64,000 nt of DNA from Patiriisocius marinistellae. Lineage in GTDB: Bacteria; Bacteroidota; Bacteroidia; Flavobacteriales; Flavobacteriaceae. The notes beneath the pieces were generated by a model. It was not told the DNA's origin. It ran no database searches and saw only the letters and a program-made list of their open reading frames with translations. Position numbers and translations under genes: made by a program. The DNA is taken from contig NZ_BKCF01000001.1 in NCBI RefSeq assembly GCF_009014635.1, positions 248,001 through 312,000 of the forward strand, in the 5' to 3' direction. How positions within the stretch are numbered: the stretch's first letter is position 1; each line of letters opens with the position of its first letter. This document shows positions 36,267 to 44,246 of the stretch, piece after piece.

Positions 36267-37076
36267 ATGAGTAAAACAATCGCAATTGCAGGATTAGGCT
36301 GGCTAGGAAAACCGCTAGCACAGCATTTAATGATACTTGGATATAAAGTAAAAGGTTCTGTAACTAGCCAAAAGAAAGCTGGTGGATTACAAAACAATGG
36401 TATAGATGCGTATGCAGTAAATATTACCGAGGAAGGTGTTTTAGGTTCACCCCAAGGTTTTTTAAAAAACACAGATGTATTAATAATTATGATTCCTCCG
36501 GGGCTACGCCGTAACTCGGGTGCAGATTATGTGTTAAAAATGTCTCATTTTTTAGCCGAAATTAAACAATCCAAAATTGAGAAAGTGGTTTTTATAAGTA
36601 GCACGTCAGTTTATGGAGATGAACAAGGCGTTGTTACCGAAAAAGACATCCCCGAACCCAATACTGAAGCTGGAAGACAACTATTTAAGGTAGAGCAATT
36701 GTTTTTTAATACACCAGATTTTAAAACCTCTATCCTACGTTTTGGCGGACTTATGGGAGGTACACGTCAACCTGTAAAATATTTAGCTGGAAGAAAAGAT
36801 TTAAATGGTGGCAATGACGCGGTAAACTTAATCCATAGAAATGATTGTATCAAGATATTACTGCGTATTATAAATAAAGACAGCTTTGGGACTATATTTA
36901 ATGGTGTACACCCTGAGCATCCTTTAAAGAAAGATTTTTATTATAGTGAAGCGTTAAAACTGGGACTTGAACCACCACAATTTTCAAATGAAGAAATTTC
37001 AGAAGGGAAACAAGTGGATTCTTTAAATCTTAAACTAGTATTGGGTTTTGAATTTAAAAACCCTTTAAATCAATAA
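36267..37076 (+). CDS. NAD(P)-dependent SDR-family epimerase/dehydratase-like protein
   Basis: This 269-residue protein starts with a Rossmann motif (IAIAGLGWLGKPLAQHLMILG) in the GxGxxG form and contains SSTSVYGDEQGVV with the Tyr of the SDR catalytic set. It resembles YeeZ/YbjT-like extended SDR proteins. The substrate is not predictable. It begins 4 bp after the M28 peptidase gene, so it is probably in the same transcript, and a strong terminator follows. Confidence 0.85.
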   Translation: MSKTIAIAGLGWLGKPLAQHLMILGYKVKGSVTSQKKAGGLQNNGIDAYAVNITEEGVLGSPQGFLKNTDVLIIMIPPGLRRNSGADYVLKMSHFLAEIKQSKIEKVVFISSTSVYGDEQGVVTEKDIPEPNTEAGRQLFKVEQLFFNTPDFKTSILRFGGLMGGTRQPVKYLAGRKDLNGGNDAVNLIHRNDCIKILLRIINKDSFGTIFNGVHPEHPLKKDFYYSEALKLGLEPPQFSNEEISEGKQVDSLNLKLVLGFEFKNPLNQ

Positions 37077-37097
37077 TCAAAATTTTTAAGATTAAAA

Positions 37098-37133
37098 AAA
37101 AATCTCGATAGCAATGCTACCGAGATTTTTTTT
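37098..37133 (+). terminator. Terminator after SDR gene
   Basis: Arms AAATCTCG and CGAGATTT with an inner AGCAATGCT and T/A runs on both sides; it could serve the SDR gene and the converging M13 peptidase gene. Confidence 0.9.
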
Positions 37134-37179
37134 AATCTTTTGTATTCAATGCTCTTTTTTAATTGAGCATCTAACTAAA

Positions 37180-39249
37180 CTACCAGATTCTTACTCTGTT
37201 TTCTGGAGCTACATACATAGGATCACCTTCTTTGATGTCAAATGCTTCGTAGAATGCATCAACATTTTTAAGGGGCTCTGTTGCTCTCCAACGTCCTGGT
37301 GTATGTGGATCTGTCTTTACTTGTGTTCTTAAAGACTCATCACGTTGCTTTGTTCTCCATACGGTTGCCCAACTCATAAAGAAACGTTGCTCTGGAGTAA
37401 ATCCATCAATAGGTTCTGGTCTTCCATTATCTTTATAGTAACGCTGTAAACCATCATACGCAGCTAGTACACCACCTAGATCTCCAATATTTTCTCCAAG
37501 TGTAAATTTTCCATTTACATAAACACTGTCTAAAACTTCTATAGCATCATACTGCTCAGCAAGTGCTCCACCTCTTTCACCAAATTTTTCAAGGTCTTCT
37601 TCAGTCCACCAGTTTACTAAATTTCCGTCGCCATCAAAACGAGCTCCACTATCATCAAATGCATGTGAAATTTCATGACCAATCACAGCTCCTATTCCTC
37701 CATAATTTACAGCCTCATCAGCTTTGTAATCGTAAAATGGAGGTTGTAAAATTGCCGCTGGAAATACAATCTCATTATTAAATGGATTGAAATATGCATT
37801 TACAGTTTGAGGAGACATTCCCCACTCTGTACGGTCAACTGGTTCGTTAATTTCAGATAGATTATCTTTTAATCCCCATGCTCCAACAGCTAGCATATTT
37901 TCATAATAACTTTTATCTGCCGAAACATCCATTGAGCTATAATCCTCCCATTTATCAGGATACCCTATTTTAACAGTAAATTTATCAAGCTTCTCAACTG
38001 CTTTTACTTTTGTTTCCTCACTCATCCAGTCTAATGCTTGAATACGATCTTGGTATGCAGCAATTACATTTGCAATCATCGTTTCTGCTTTTTCTTTTGC
38101 CTCTGGTGGAAACATTTCGTCAACATATAATTGACCAAGCGCCTCACCCATTGTACCATTTACAGTAGCTAATGCACGTTCATCTGCTGGACGTTGTTTT
38201 TTAGCACCACTCAATGTTTTGCTATAAAAGTCCCAATTAGCTGTTTCAATCTCCGTAGTCAATTGCCCTGCTGCACCATTTAAAGTTGCCCAACGCATTA
38301 CTGTTTTCCAAGTATCTACATCACCTTGCGCAAGTGTTTTCTGTACTACATCCATATATTTAGGTTGCATTACAATAACAGTATCTAATTCTTTTTCAAC
38401 ACCTAAATCCTTAAATGCTTTTTTCCATTGGATTGAAGGAGCCATTTTTTGAACTTGATCCATAGAACGTGGATTGTTGAAATTCCTAAAGTCTCTACTT
38501 GCCACCTTGTCTAAACGCGGTGTTGCTAGCTTAGTTTCAAAAGCTAAAATAGTTTCAGCTTGTTTACGTGCACTAGTCTCATCATCACCTAAAAACTGTA
38601 ACATTCTAGTAATATGATCTACATATTGACCACGAATCTCAACAGACTTAGCGTCCATATTTGTATAATAATCTCTATCTGGAAGACCTAAGCCGCCAGG
38701 AGTAATGTATGCTGAGTTTATTGAGCTATTGCTTGGGTTTGAAAAAGCCGCAACCCCTACAAAAGGTTGAGATACAGAAACAGCATCTTCCGTCATTAAA
38801 CGTTGAAAATCTTCAACGGTTTTCATTGCTTCAATTTTAGCAAGTGTTGCTTTTATAGGCTCAATACCCGCTTGATTTCTAGCAACAGTATCTAACTTAG
38901 AATTAAAAATCGCTAGTGCTTTAGCTTGATCAGTCCCAGCATCATATTTTCCACTTTTTTCTGCTTTTTCTAAGATTGCAAGTACATCTGCATCTGTTTT
39001 TTTACGCAATACACCAAAACCTCCCCAACGTACTTGATCGTCTGGAATTTCAGTGTTTTTCATCCAGCTACCATTCACATAGTTATAAAAGTCTGCTTTA
39101 GGACTTAATGTTGTGTCCATATTTGAAAGGATAATCCCGCGTTCTTCGGTATCCTTAGCTACGTCACCTTTCTTTGTATCATCGCATGACACGAAAAGTG
39201 TTGTAGTAGCGGCCACCGCAGCAGCCAAAATCCATTTATTGTTTTTCAT
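37180..39249 (-). CDS. M13-family (neprilysin/PepO-like) metallopeptidase lipoprotein
   Basis: This 689-residue protein has a lipoprotein signal (ATTTLFVSC, Cys near 22). The N-terminal M13 lobe starts at about 45 (DFYNYVNGSWMKNTEIP). The catalytic lobe has NAYFNPFNNEIVFPAAILQPP, the zinc motif HEISH (525-529) and GENIGD with the third zinc ligand Glu near 586. It ends in RVRIW, close to the CxxW-like end of the family. It should degrade peptides in the periplasm or at the cell surface. All catalytic residues are present. It is transcribed alone. Confidence 0.95.
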   Translation of the reverse strand: MKNNKWILAAAVAATTTLFVSCDDTKKGDVAKDTEERGIILSNMDTTLSPKADFYNYVNGSWMKNTEIPDDQVRWGGFGVLRKKTDADVLAILEKAEKSGKYDAGTDQAKALAIFNSKLDTVARNQAGIEPIKATLAKIEAMKTVEDFQRLMTEDAVSVSQPFVGVAAFSNPSNSSINSAYITPGGLGLPDRDYYTNMDAKSVEIRGQYVDHITRMLQFLGDDETSARKQAETILAFETKLATPRLDKVASRDFRNFNNPRSMDQVQKMAPSIQWKKAFKDLGVEKELDTVIVMQPKYMDVVQKTLAQGDVDTWKTVMRWATLNGAAGQLTTEIETANWDFYSKTLSGAKKQRPADERALATVNGTMGEALGQLYVDEMFPPEAKEKAETMIANVIAAYQDRIQALDWMSEETKVKAVEKLDKFTVKIGYPDKWEDYSSMDVSADKSYYENMLAVGAWGLKDNLSEINEPVDRTEWGMSPQTVNAYFNPFNNEIVFPAAILQPPFYDYKADEAVNYGGIGAVIGHEISHAFDDSGARFDGDGNLVNWWTEEDLEKFGERGGALAEQYDAIEVLDSVYVNGKFTLGENIGDLGGVLAAYDGLQRYYKDNGRPEPIDGFTPEQRFFMSWATVWRTKQRDESLRTQVKTDPHTPGRWRATEPLKNVDAFYEAFDIKEGDPMYVAPENRVRIW

Positions 39250-39301
39250 TTTAATTAGTTTTATTAGGATGTTAGTAATAAAAAAGTGTATTGTGTTACA
39301 G

Positions 39302-39895
39302 TTAATTTTGATTATCTTTTAGTTCGGCTTTGAAAATGGAATCAGCTTTTTTCTTTTGCAGCTCTAATTCCTTTTTTTCATTGTCTGTTCGTTCAAAATC
39401 AATCGCGTCTTTTTCAAATTTACCATTGATTTGAGTAATTAAATTTGATGTTGCTATGTTCATTTCTGAAATGTGCTGCTGGACACTAATGGAGTCAACC
39501 TCTACTCTATTTACTTCTTGAAAAAGTAATGATGCTCGAGTCTTTACAACTAAAACCCTTGAGTAAATTTGCTGAGTATCTAATGTATCTGGTATCTTTT
39601 TTATTAAGGAATCCACTCGCGCAACCAGTCTTTCGCTACCTGCTTTAAGCTGGTTGATGTTATTTCCGTTAATTTCAAAAGCTTCAGTTCTAAAATCTTC
39701 AAAAACAGCCCAGTCTGAAACATAGTTGATAGCTTCGGGTGAAATTAAAGGAAATTGGTATGTTTTATTTCCGAAGAACGTATTCTCTAAATTTTGATTT
39801 TGAGAGTTCTCTTCATTTTGATTTTCTATATTTTCACAACTCGCCATACAAACAATGGCAAAAAAAATAAGGGCTGTAAATTTCAGAAAGCTCAT
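39302..39895 (-). CDS. Lipoprotein of unknown function, helical
   Basis: The start at 39895 gives a lipoprotein signal (MSFLKFTALIFFAIVCMASC) and 197 residues; a frame start 21 bp upstream is less likely. After an Asn/Glu/Gln-rich linker the protein is mostly helical (YSRVLVVKTRASLLFQEVNRVEV, IDFERTDNEKKELELQKKKAD), with coiled-coil character at the end. No family was recognised. It lies 52 bp beyond the start of the M13 peptidase gene on the same strand, so they may share a transcript. Confidence 0.65.
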   Translation of the reverse strand: MSFLKFTALIFFAIVCMASCENIENQNEENSQNQNLENTFFGNKTYQFPLISPEAINYVSDWAVFEDFRTEAFEINGNNINQLKAGSERLVARVDSLIKKIPDTLDTQQIYSRVLVVKTRASLLFQEVNRVEVDSISVQQHISEMNIATSNLITQINGKFEKDAIDFERTDNEKKELELQKKKADSIFKAELKDNQN

Positions 39896-40033
39896 AATAC
39901 CTTTAAAGAAAAGCAAATATAGTTTTTCTGTTACAACTCTACATTTATTTTAGAAATATATGGGTGTTTTAATCGTTATATTTACCCCTAAAATTTTGGC
40001 AGTTGCCATTCAAACCCCATTGATACAAACAAT

Positions 40034-40987
40034 ATGTCTTTAAAAAAAAGAATTTTAATAATTGGTGCCTGCGGGCAAATAGGAACTGAATTGACTGCAA
40101 AGTTGCGTGATATCTACGGAAATAATAAAGTTATTGCTAGTGATATTTATGAAGGTTCTGATGAGTTGATGAAAAGTGGTCCATTCGAGATTATTGATGC
40201 TATGGATTATGATGCAATCCAAGATGTAATTATTAGTTATGAAATTACTGATGTTTATTTAATGGCAGCAATGTTGAGTGCTACTGGTGAAAAATTTCCG
40301 ATGAAAGCTTGGAACTTAAATATGAATTCGCTTTTCAATGTTTTAAACCTTGCAAAGGAAGGGAAGATTGATAAAATATTTTGGCCGTCAAGTATTGCTG
40401 TCTTTGGTCCTACCACTCCCAAATCTGATACTCCACAACGCACCGTTATGGAACCTTCAACCGTTTATGGAATAAGTAAACAAACGGGAGAGCGCTGGTG
40501 TGAATATTATAGTAAACGTTACGGAGTAGATGTAAGAAGCATACGCTATCCTGGTTTAATAAGTTACAAAACATTACCTGGTGGCGGTACGACAGATTAT
40601 GCTGTAGATATTTACCATAAAGCTTTAAAACACAAAAAGTACATATGTTTTCTTAATGCTGAAACTACGCTACCTATGATGTTTATGGACGATGCTATTA
40701 GAGCCACTGTAAATATTATGATGGCTGCAGAAGAGGATATTAAGATTACAAGTTCATATAATGTAGCTTCAATGAGTTTTAATCCAGAAGAAATTACAAA
40801 CAGTATTAAAAAACATATTCCTGATTTTGAAATAAGTTATGAGCCAGATTTTAGACAAGCTATTGCAGATTCTTGGCCACAAACTATTGACGACAGTACT
40901 GCGCGCGAAGATTGGGGATGGGAACATCAAATTTCTCTTGATGAAATGACTGCAATTATGATAGAGAATTTGAAAGAAAGTTACTAA
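40034..40987 (+). CDS. SDR-type L-threonine 3-dehydrogenase / NAD-dependent epimerase
   Basis: This 317-residue protein has an N-terminal NAD-binding motif (ILIIGACGQIGTELTAKLR), the SDR catalytic set in WPSSIAVFGPTTP and STVYGISKQTGE (Tyr-x3-Lys), and RSIRYPGLISYKTLPGGGTTDYAV. This combination is typical of the SDR-type threonine dehydrogenase of Bacteroidetes and animals (EC 1.1.1.103), which turns threonine to 2-amino-3-oxobutyrate. A nucleotide-sugar epimerase is the less likely alternative. It is a single gene before tRNA-Asn. Confidence 0.88.
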   Translation: MSLKKRILIIGACGQIGTELTAKLRDIYGNNKVIASDIYEGSDELMKSGPFEIIDAMDYDAIQDVIISYEITDVYLMAAMLSATGEKFPMKAWNLNMNSLFNVLNLAKEGKIDKIFWPSSIAVFGPTTPKSDTPQRTVMEPSTVYGISKQTGERWCEYYSKRYGVDVRSIRYPGLISYKTLPGGGTTDYAVDIYHKALKHKKYICFLNAETTLPMMFMDDAIRATVNIMMAAEEDIKITSSYNVASMSFNPEEITNSIKKHIPDFEISYEPDFRQAIADSWPQTIDDSTAREDWGWEHQISLDEMTAIMIENLKESY

Positions 40988-41078
40988 AGTATTTACTTTA
41001 GAAGAATATGATTAGTTTTTTTAAAATAAAAGATTTAAAAAAAAATTGAAATTTATTTTATCAAAATTAAAAAACATT

Positions 41079-41086
41079 TATATTTG
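41079..41086 (+). promoter_or_regulatory. -7 box of tRNA-Asn gene
   Basis: TATATTTG matches TAnnTTTG, 41 nt before the tRNA. A T4 stretch lies 19 nt upstream as a weak -33 element, and a GC-richer GCATCCGC start region follows, as is common for stable RNA promoters. Confidence 0.6.
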
Positions 41087-41127
41087 CATCCGCTAAAGGC
41101 AATAGTCTTTAATTTTCTATATGAAAT

Positions 41128-41201
41128 TCCTCTTTAGCTCAGTTGGTTAGAGCATCTGACTGTTAATCAGAGGGTCCTTGGTTCGAGCCCAAGAAGAGGA
41201 G
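41128..41201 (+). tRNA. tRNA-Asn (anticodon GTT)
   Basis: A 74-nt cloverleaf: acceptor stem TCCTCTT/AAGAGGA with discriminator G, D-arm AGCTCAGTTGGTTAGAGC, anticodon stem CTGAC-loop with GTT at 41162-41164, and T-arm CTTGGTTCGAGCCCAAG. No CCA is encoded. A terminator follows at once. Confidence 0.97.
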
Positions 41202-41206
41202 CGAGT

Positions 41207-41240
41207 AAAGCCTGTATATCTTTGATATGCAGGCTTTTTT
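41207..41240 (+). terminator. Terminator after tRNA-Asn
   Basis: 14-bp stem AAAGCCTGTATATC/GATATGCAGGCTTT with one G-U pair and a T run, 6 bp after the tRNA. Confidence 0.92.
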
Positions 41241-41526
41241 GATTTATTAAATATAATTTTACCCCGTTTTATATCCCATTTTTACTTTTTTTAATCAAAT
41301 TGTCCTTTTTCGTGACTAATCAAATCTTACCAATTTTTAAGTTTTTTTTTAAATTATCACTAATATATAAAAACATTTATTGTCTCATTTAAAACATTTT
41401 ACAGACATAAAATCCTACCTAATATATGCAACATCTTCACTATCAGTAATCAAGACATTACATAGCAGACCTCCGAATAGAAGATGTATATTAATTATAC
41501 CTCTAAGATTATAAAAATTACTATAA
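41241..41526. other. Gene-free AT-rich stretch
   Basis: About 290 bp between the tRNA terminator and the rseP terminator. There is no convincing frame, RNA gene or repeat; it is simply very AT-rich with several homopolymer T and A runs. Confidence 0.6.
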
Positions 41527-41560
41527 AAAAACCCAATCTAGCTAAGCCAGATTGGGTTTT
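41527..41560 (-). terminator. Terminator of rseP (minus strand)
   Basis: A stem of AAAACCCAATCT with AGATTGGGTTTT around a 10-nt loop, 20 bp after the rseP stop. Read on the minus strand it is followed by a T run. Confidence 0.92.
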
Positions 41561-41580
41561 CAAAATTGTAAACAATTGCG

Positions 41581-42894
41581 CTATCCTTTAAATAACCACC
41601 TATAAATATCATTCCCGTTTGCGAATAATACCAAGCCTATTAAAAGGAAGAAACCTACCATTTGCGCATATTCCATAAACTTGTCGTTAGGCTTACGCCC
41701 ACTTACCATTTCATAAAGTAAGAACATTACGTGTCCACCATCAAGTGCAGGAATAGGCAGAATATTCATAAAAGCAAGAATTATAGATATCAACGCCGTT
41801 GTTTCCCAAAAGCTCAACCAGTCCCATTGATCAGGGAATAAATTTCCTATCGCTCCAAAACCTCCTACCTGTGAAGCTCCTTTACTTGTAAAAACATATT
41901 TAAACTGGCGTACATAATCACCTAAAATACCCATTCCGTAACTAATACCTCCAGTAATACTCTCTCCAAAACTATACGACTCACGTATAGTTTTATTAAA
42001 CGCATTTAACCCTACAACACCATCTTCATTAGGCGTGACTCTCAAAATTGTAGGAGCACCATCACGTATAACAACAAAATTATTTTGTTTTAACCCATTA
42101 GCCTTTACAGCCTCTTGAAAATCATTCCAGTACACAATTTTTTTCCCATTAACCATGGCTATTTGATCACCCACTTTAAAACCTGCAGCCTCAGCAGGAT
42201 AATCTTCTCCCACCTGCTCAATAATAGGTTTATTACGTGCTCTAAAAGGTTTTAAAACATCATTTTGAAACATGGTAGTCCCAATGTCCTCTGGCATTGT
42301 AATACTTTCTTCTGTTCCGTCTGCATGTAAAACCTCAATTGTATTTACGTCCCTTAAAAAAAGATATTTATTAATTTGAGTTACGTTTTTAAATTCCTCA
42401 CCATTTACAGTTAAAATTTTATCACCATCTTCAAATCCCATTGGTTTAAAAGACTCATCAACTGCAAAACCATCTGGCAATTGTTCATTAGTCGTAATAT
42501 CTCTACCGTAGAATCCTAAAATTCCCATATAAATTACAAAACCTAAAATAATATTTACAGTTACACCACCAAGCATAATTATCAAACGCTGCCATGCTGG
42601 CTTACTTCTAAACTCCCATGGCTGCGGAGGTTTTTCCATTTGTTCCTTGTCCATGCTCTCATCAATCATTCCAGATATTTTCACATAACCCCCTAATGGC
42701 AACCATCCTATTCCGTAGACGGTATCGCCTATTTTTTTACTGAATAATGCAAATTTTACATCAAAAAATAAAAAGAACTTCTCTACGCGTGTTTTAAATA
42801 ATTTGGCTGGAATAAAATGCCCTAATTCGTGCAAAACGATTAAAAAGGACAAACTCAATAATAATTGTATTGCTTTAACTGCAAATGGACTCAT
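41581..42894 (-). CDS. rseP: RIP metalloprotease RseP (site-2 protease)
   Basis: This 437-residue inner-membrane zinc protease cuts membrane-embedded substrates such as anti-sigma factors and signal-peptide remnants. The first helix carries HELGH (His22-His26), the following GWLPLGGYVKISGM block is typical, and the C-terminal helix has NILPIPALDGGHV with the third ligand Asp. Two PDZ-like segments lie between (about 130-210 and 215-290, with GFEDGDKILTVNGEEF and GFKVGDQIAMVNGKKI). Length and order are normal for the family. It is monocistronic, with its own terminator. Confidence 0.95.
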   Translation of the reverse strand: MSPFAVKAIQLLLSLSFLIVLHELGHFIPAKLFKTRVEKFFLFFDVKFALFSKKIGDTVYGIGWLPLGGYVKISGMIDESMDKEQMEKPPQPWEFRSKPAWQRLIIMLGGVTVNIILGFVIYMGILGFYGRDITTNEQLPDGFAVDESFKPMGFEDGDKILTVNGEEFKNVTQINKYLFLRDVNTIEVLHADGTEESITMPEDIGTTMFQNDVLKPFRARNKPIIEQVGEDYPAEAAGFKVGDQIAMVNGKKIVYWNDFQEAVKANGLKQNNFVVIRDGAPTILRVTPNEDGVVGLNAFNKTIRESYSFGESITGGISYGMGILGDYVRQFKYVFTSKGASQVGGFGAIGNLFPDQWDWLSFWETTALISIILAFMNILPIPALDGGHVMFLLYEMVSGRKPNDKFMEYAQMVGFFLLIGLVLFANGNDIYRWLFKG

Positions 42895-43127
42895 ATATAA
42901 ATTTTTTAACTATAATTTTTGTGGGGTTTCAAAAATCGAACCCAAAACGCAACGACTGCCACAATGAACAACTCGCCTCAATTTTAACGCACAAAAGTAA
43001 TGCAATCACTGCGGTTAAAAAAATATCATTTCTTAGTTAAAGTCTCACTTCGGAAATTTTAAAAACTCCAAAACTTTATACTCAAAATATTAACGTCTGG
43101 TAGGATGAAAAAATAAGTTTTAGGTCG

Positions 43128-43135
43128 TAATTTTG
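43128..43135 (+). promoter_or_regulatory. -7 box before SCO-family gene
   Basis: TAATTTTG fits TAnnTTTG exactly and lies 22 nt before the ATG at 43158. No clear -33 TTTG was found. Confidence 0.5.
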
Positions 43136-43157
43136 CTGAAATTACAAAGACGGAAAC

Positions 43158-43856
43158 ATGCTTCAGTTTTTTTCAAAATACAAGTTTTTAGGAATCGTTT
43201 TATTGGTGCTTTCTGCAATTACAATAAGCATTATCTACACCATTTTAAAACCAGTTGAAGTTTTACCTATCTACCAACCTTCAAAAGTTAATGCTGAGAT
43301 GGTTGATCCATCAATTCAACATCAAAAAAAATACCACACAGTGGGTGATTTTAGCTTAACAAACCAAAATGGAAAAACCATCACCCAAGCTGACTTTAAT
43401 GATAAAATTTATGTTGCAGATTTCTTTTTTACTACCTGCCAGACCATTTGCCCAATTATGACAGATAATATGGAGCAATTGCAAAACCAATTAAAAAATA
43501 ATGCTGAGGTAAAGCTTCTCTCTCATACTGTAATGCCAGAGTATGACACGCCAGAACGACTTAAAGAATATGCTATTAAAAAAGGTGTGGATGATAGTAA
43601 ATGGAATTTAGTCACTGGTGACAAACTAGAAATCTATAACCTTGCCCGCAAACAATATCTTGCAGCGAAAGAAAATCCAGGCGACCCATTAGGACTCGTA
43701 CATACTGAAAACTTTGTGCTAGTCGACAAACAAAAACGTATTCGTGGTTTTTATGACGGGACAGTTGAAGAGGACATGGATAAGGTTTTAAATGATATTG
43801 ATATCCTTCAAAACGAAGGAAAAAAATCTTTGTTTTTTGGACTATTTCATTACTAA
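43158..43856 (+). CDS. SCO1/SenC-family copper/thiol protein
   Basis: This 232-residue protein has an N-terminal membrane anchor (about 9-29) and a thioredoxin-like domain with the SCO motif FFTTCQTICP (Cys94-x3-Cys98) and the conserved distal His182 in LVHTENFVLVD. SCO proteins deliver copper to the CuA site of cytochrome oxidase or act as periplasmic thiol reductants. No oxidase genes lie next to it here. It is a single gene flanked by inverted copies of the recurrent TTTCCGAAG 9-mer (43048 and 43930). Confidence 0.93.
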   Translation: MLQFFSKYKFLGIVLLVLSAITISIIYTILKPVEVLPIYQPSKVNAEMVDPSIQHQKKYHTVGDFSLTNQNGKTITQADFNDKIYVADFFFTTCQTICPIMTDNMEQLQNQLKNNAEVKLLSHTVMPEYDTPERLKEYAIKKGVDDSKWNLVTGDKLEIYNLARKQYLAAKENPGDPLGLVHTENFVLVDKQKRIRGFYDGTVEEDMDKVLNDIDILQNEGKKSLFFGLFHY

Positions 43857-43983
43857 GCCACTTTCATTTACTTTTTTAAAGATGTTCAACAACATTGATG
43901 TAACGCTTCATTAATTGAGCCCATTATATTTCCGAAGTAGGAAAACTCTTTGTAATTCTCATTTAAGTGTATAAAATTTACCT

Positions 43984-43991
43984 TATTTTTG
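43984..43991 (+). promoter_or_regulatory. -7 box before feoA
   Basis: TATTTTTG fits TAnnTTTG and lies 27 nt before the feoA ATG. A Fur-type operator could not be recognised by eye. Confidence 0.5.
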
Positions 43992-44018
43992 CTTATTTAA
44001 AATCAATCTAGATAGTAA

Positions 44019-44246
44019 ATGGCAACCATAGCATCATTAAAAAAAGGGCAGCGCGGCATCATTAAGGAGTTTTCTGTAGATGTTGTGCCCTTAAAATTGT
44101 TAGAAATGGGATGCCTTCCAGGTAACGAGGTGGCGCTCGTTCAAACAGCGCCTTTTCAAGACCCTCTTTATTTGAATATCAACGGGAGTCATCTTGCTAT
44201 TCGTAAAGAAACGGCTGCTCAGATTGAAATTGATATCGTGGATTAA
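44019..44246 (+). CDS. feoA: FeoA ferrous iron transport accessory protein
   Basis: A 75-residue SH3-like FeoA domain (MATIASLKKGQRGIIKEF ... LKLLEMGCLPGNEVALVQTAPF ... LAIRKETAAQIEI). It assists FeoB in ferrous iron uptake. Its stop codon shares one base with the feoB start (TAATG), so translation is coupled. The start is preceded by a -7 box 27 nt upstream. Confidence 0.95.
   Translation: MATIASLKKGQRGIIKEFSVDVVPLKLLEMGCLPGNEVALVQTAPFQDPLYLNINGSHLAIRKETAAQIEIDIVD

Noticed and set aside
40984-41001. Inverted repeat CTAAAGTA-TT-TACTTTAG overlapping the stop codon of the threonine dehydrogenase gene
   Set aside because: The loop is only 2 nt, the stem is AT-rich and no T run follows directly, so a terminator is not convincing.
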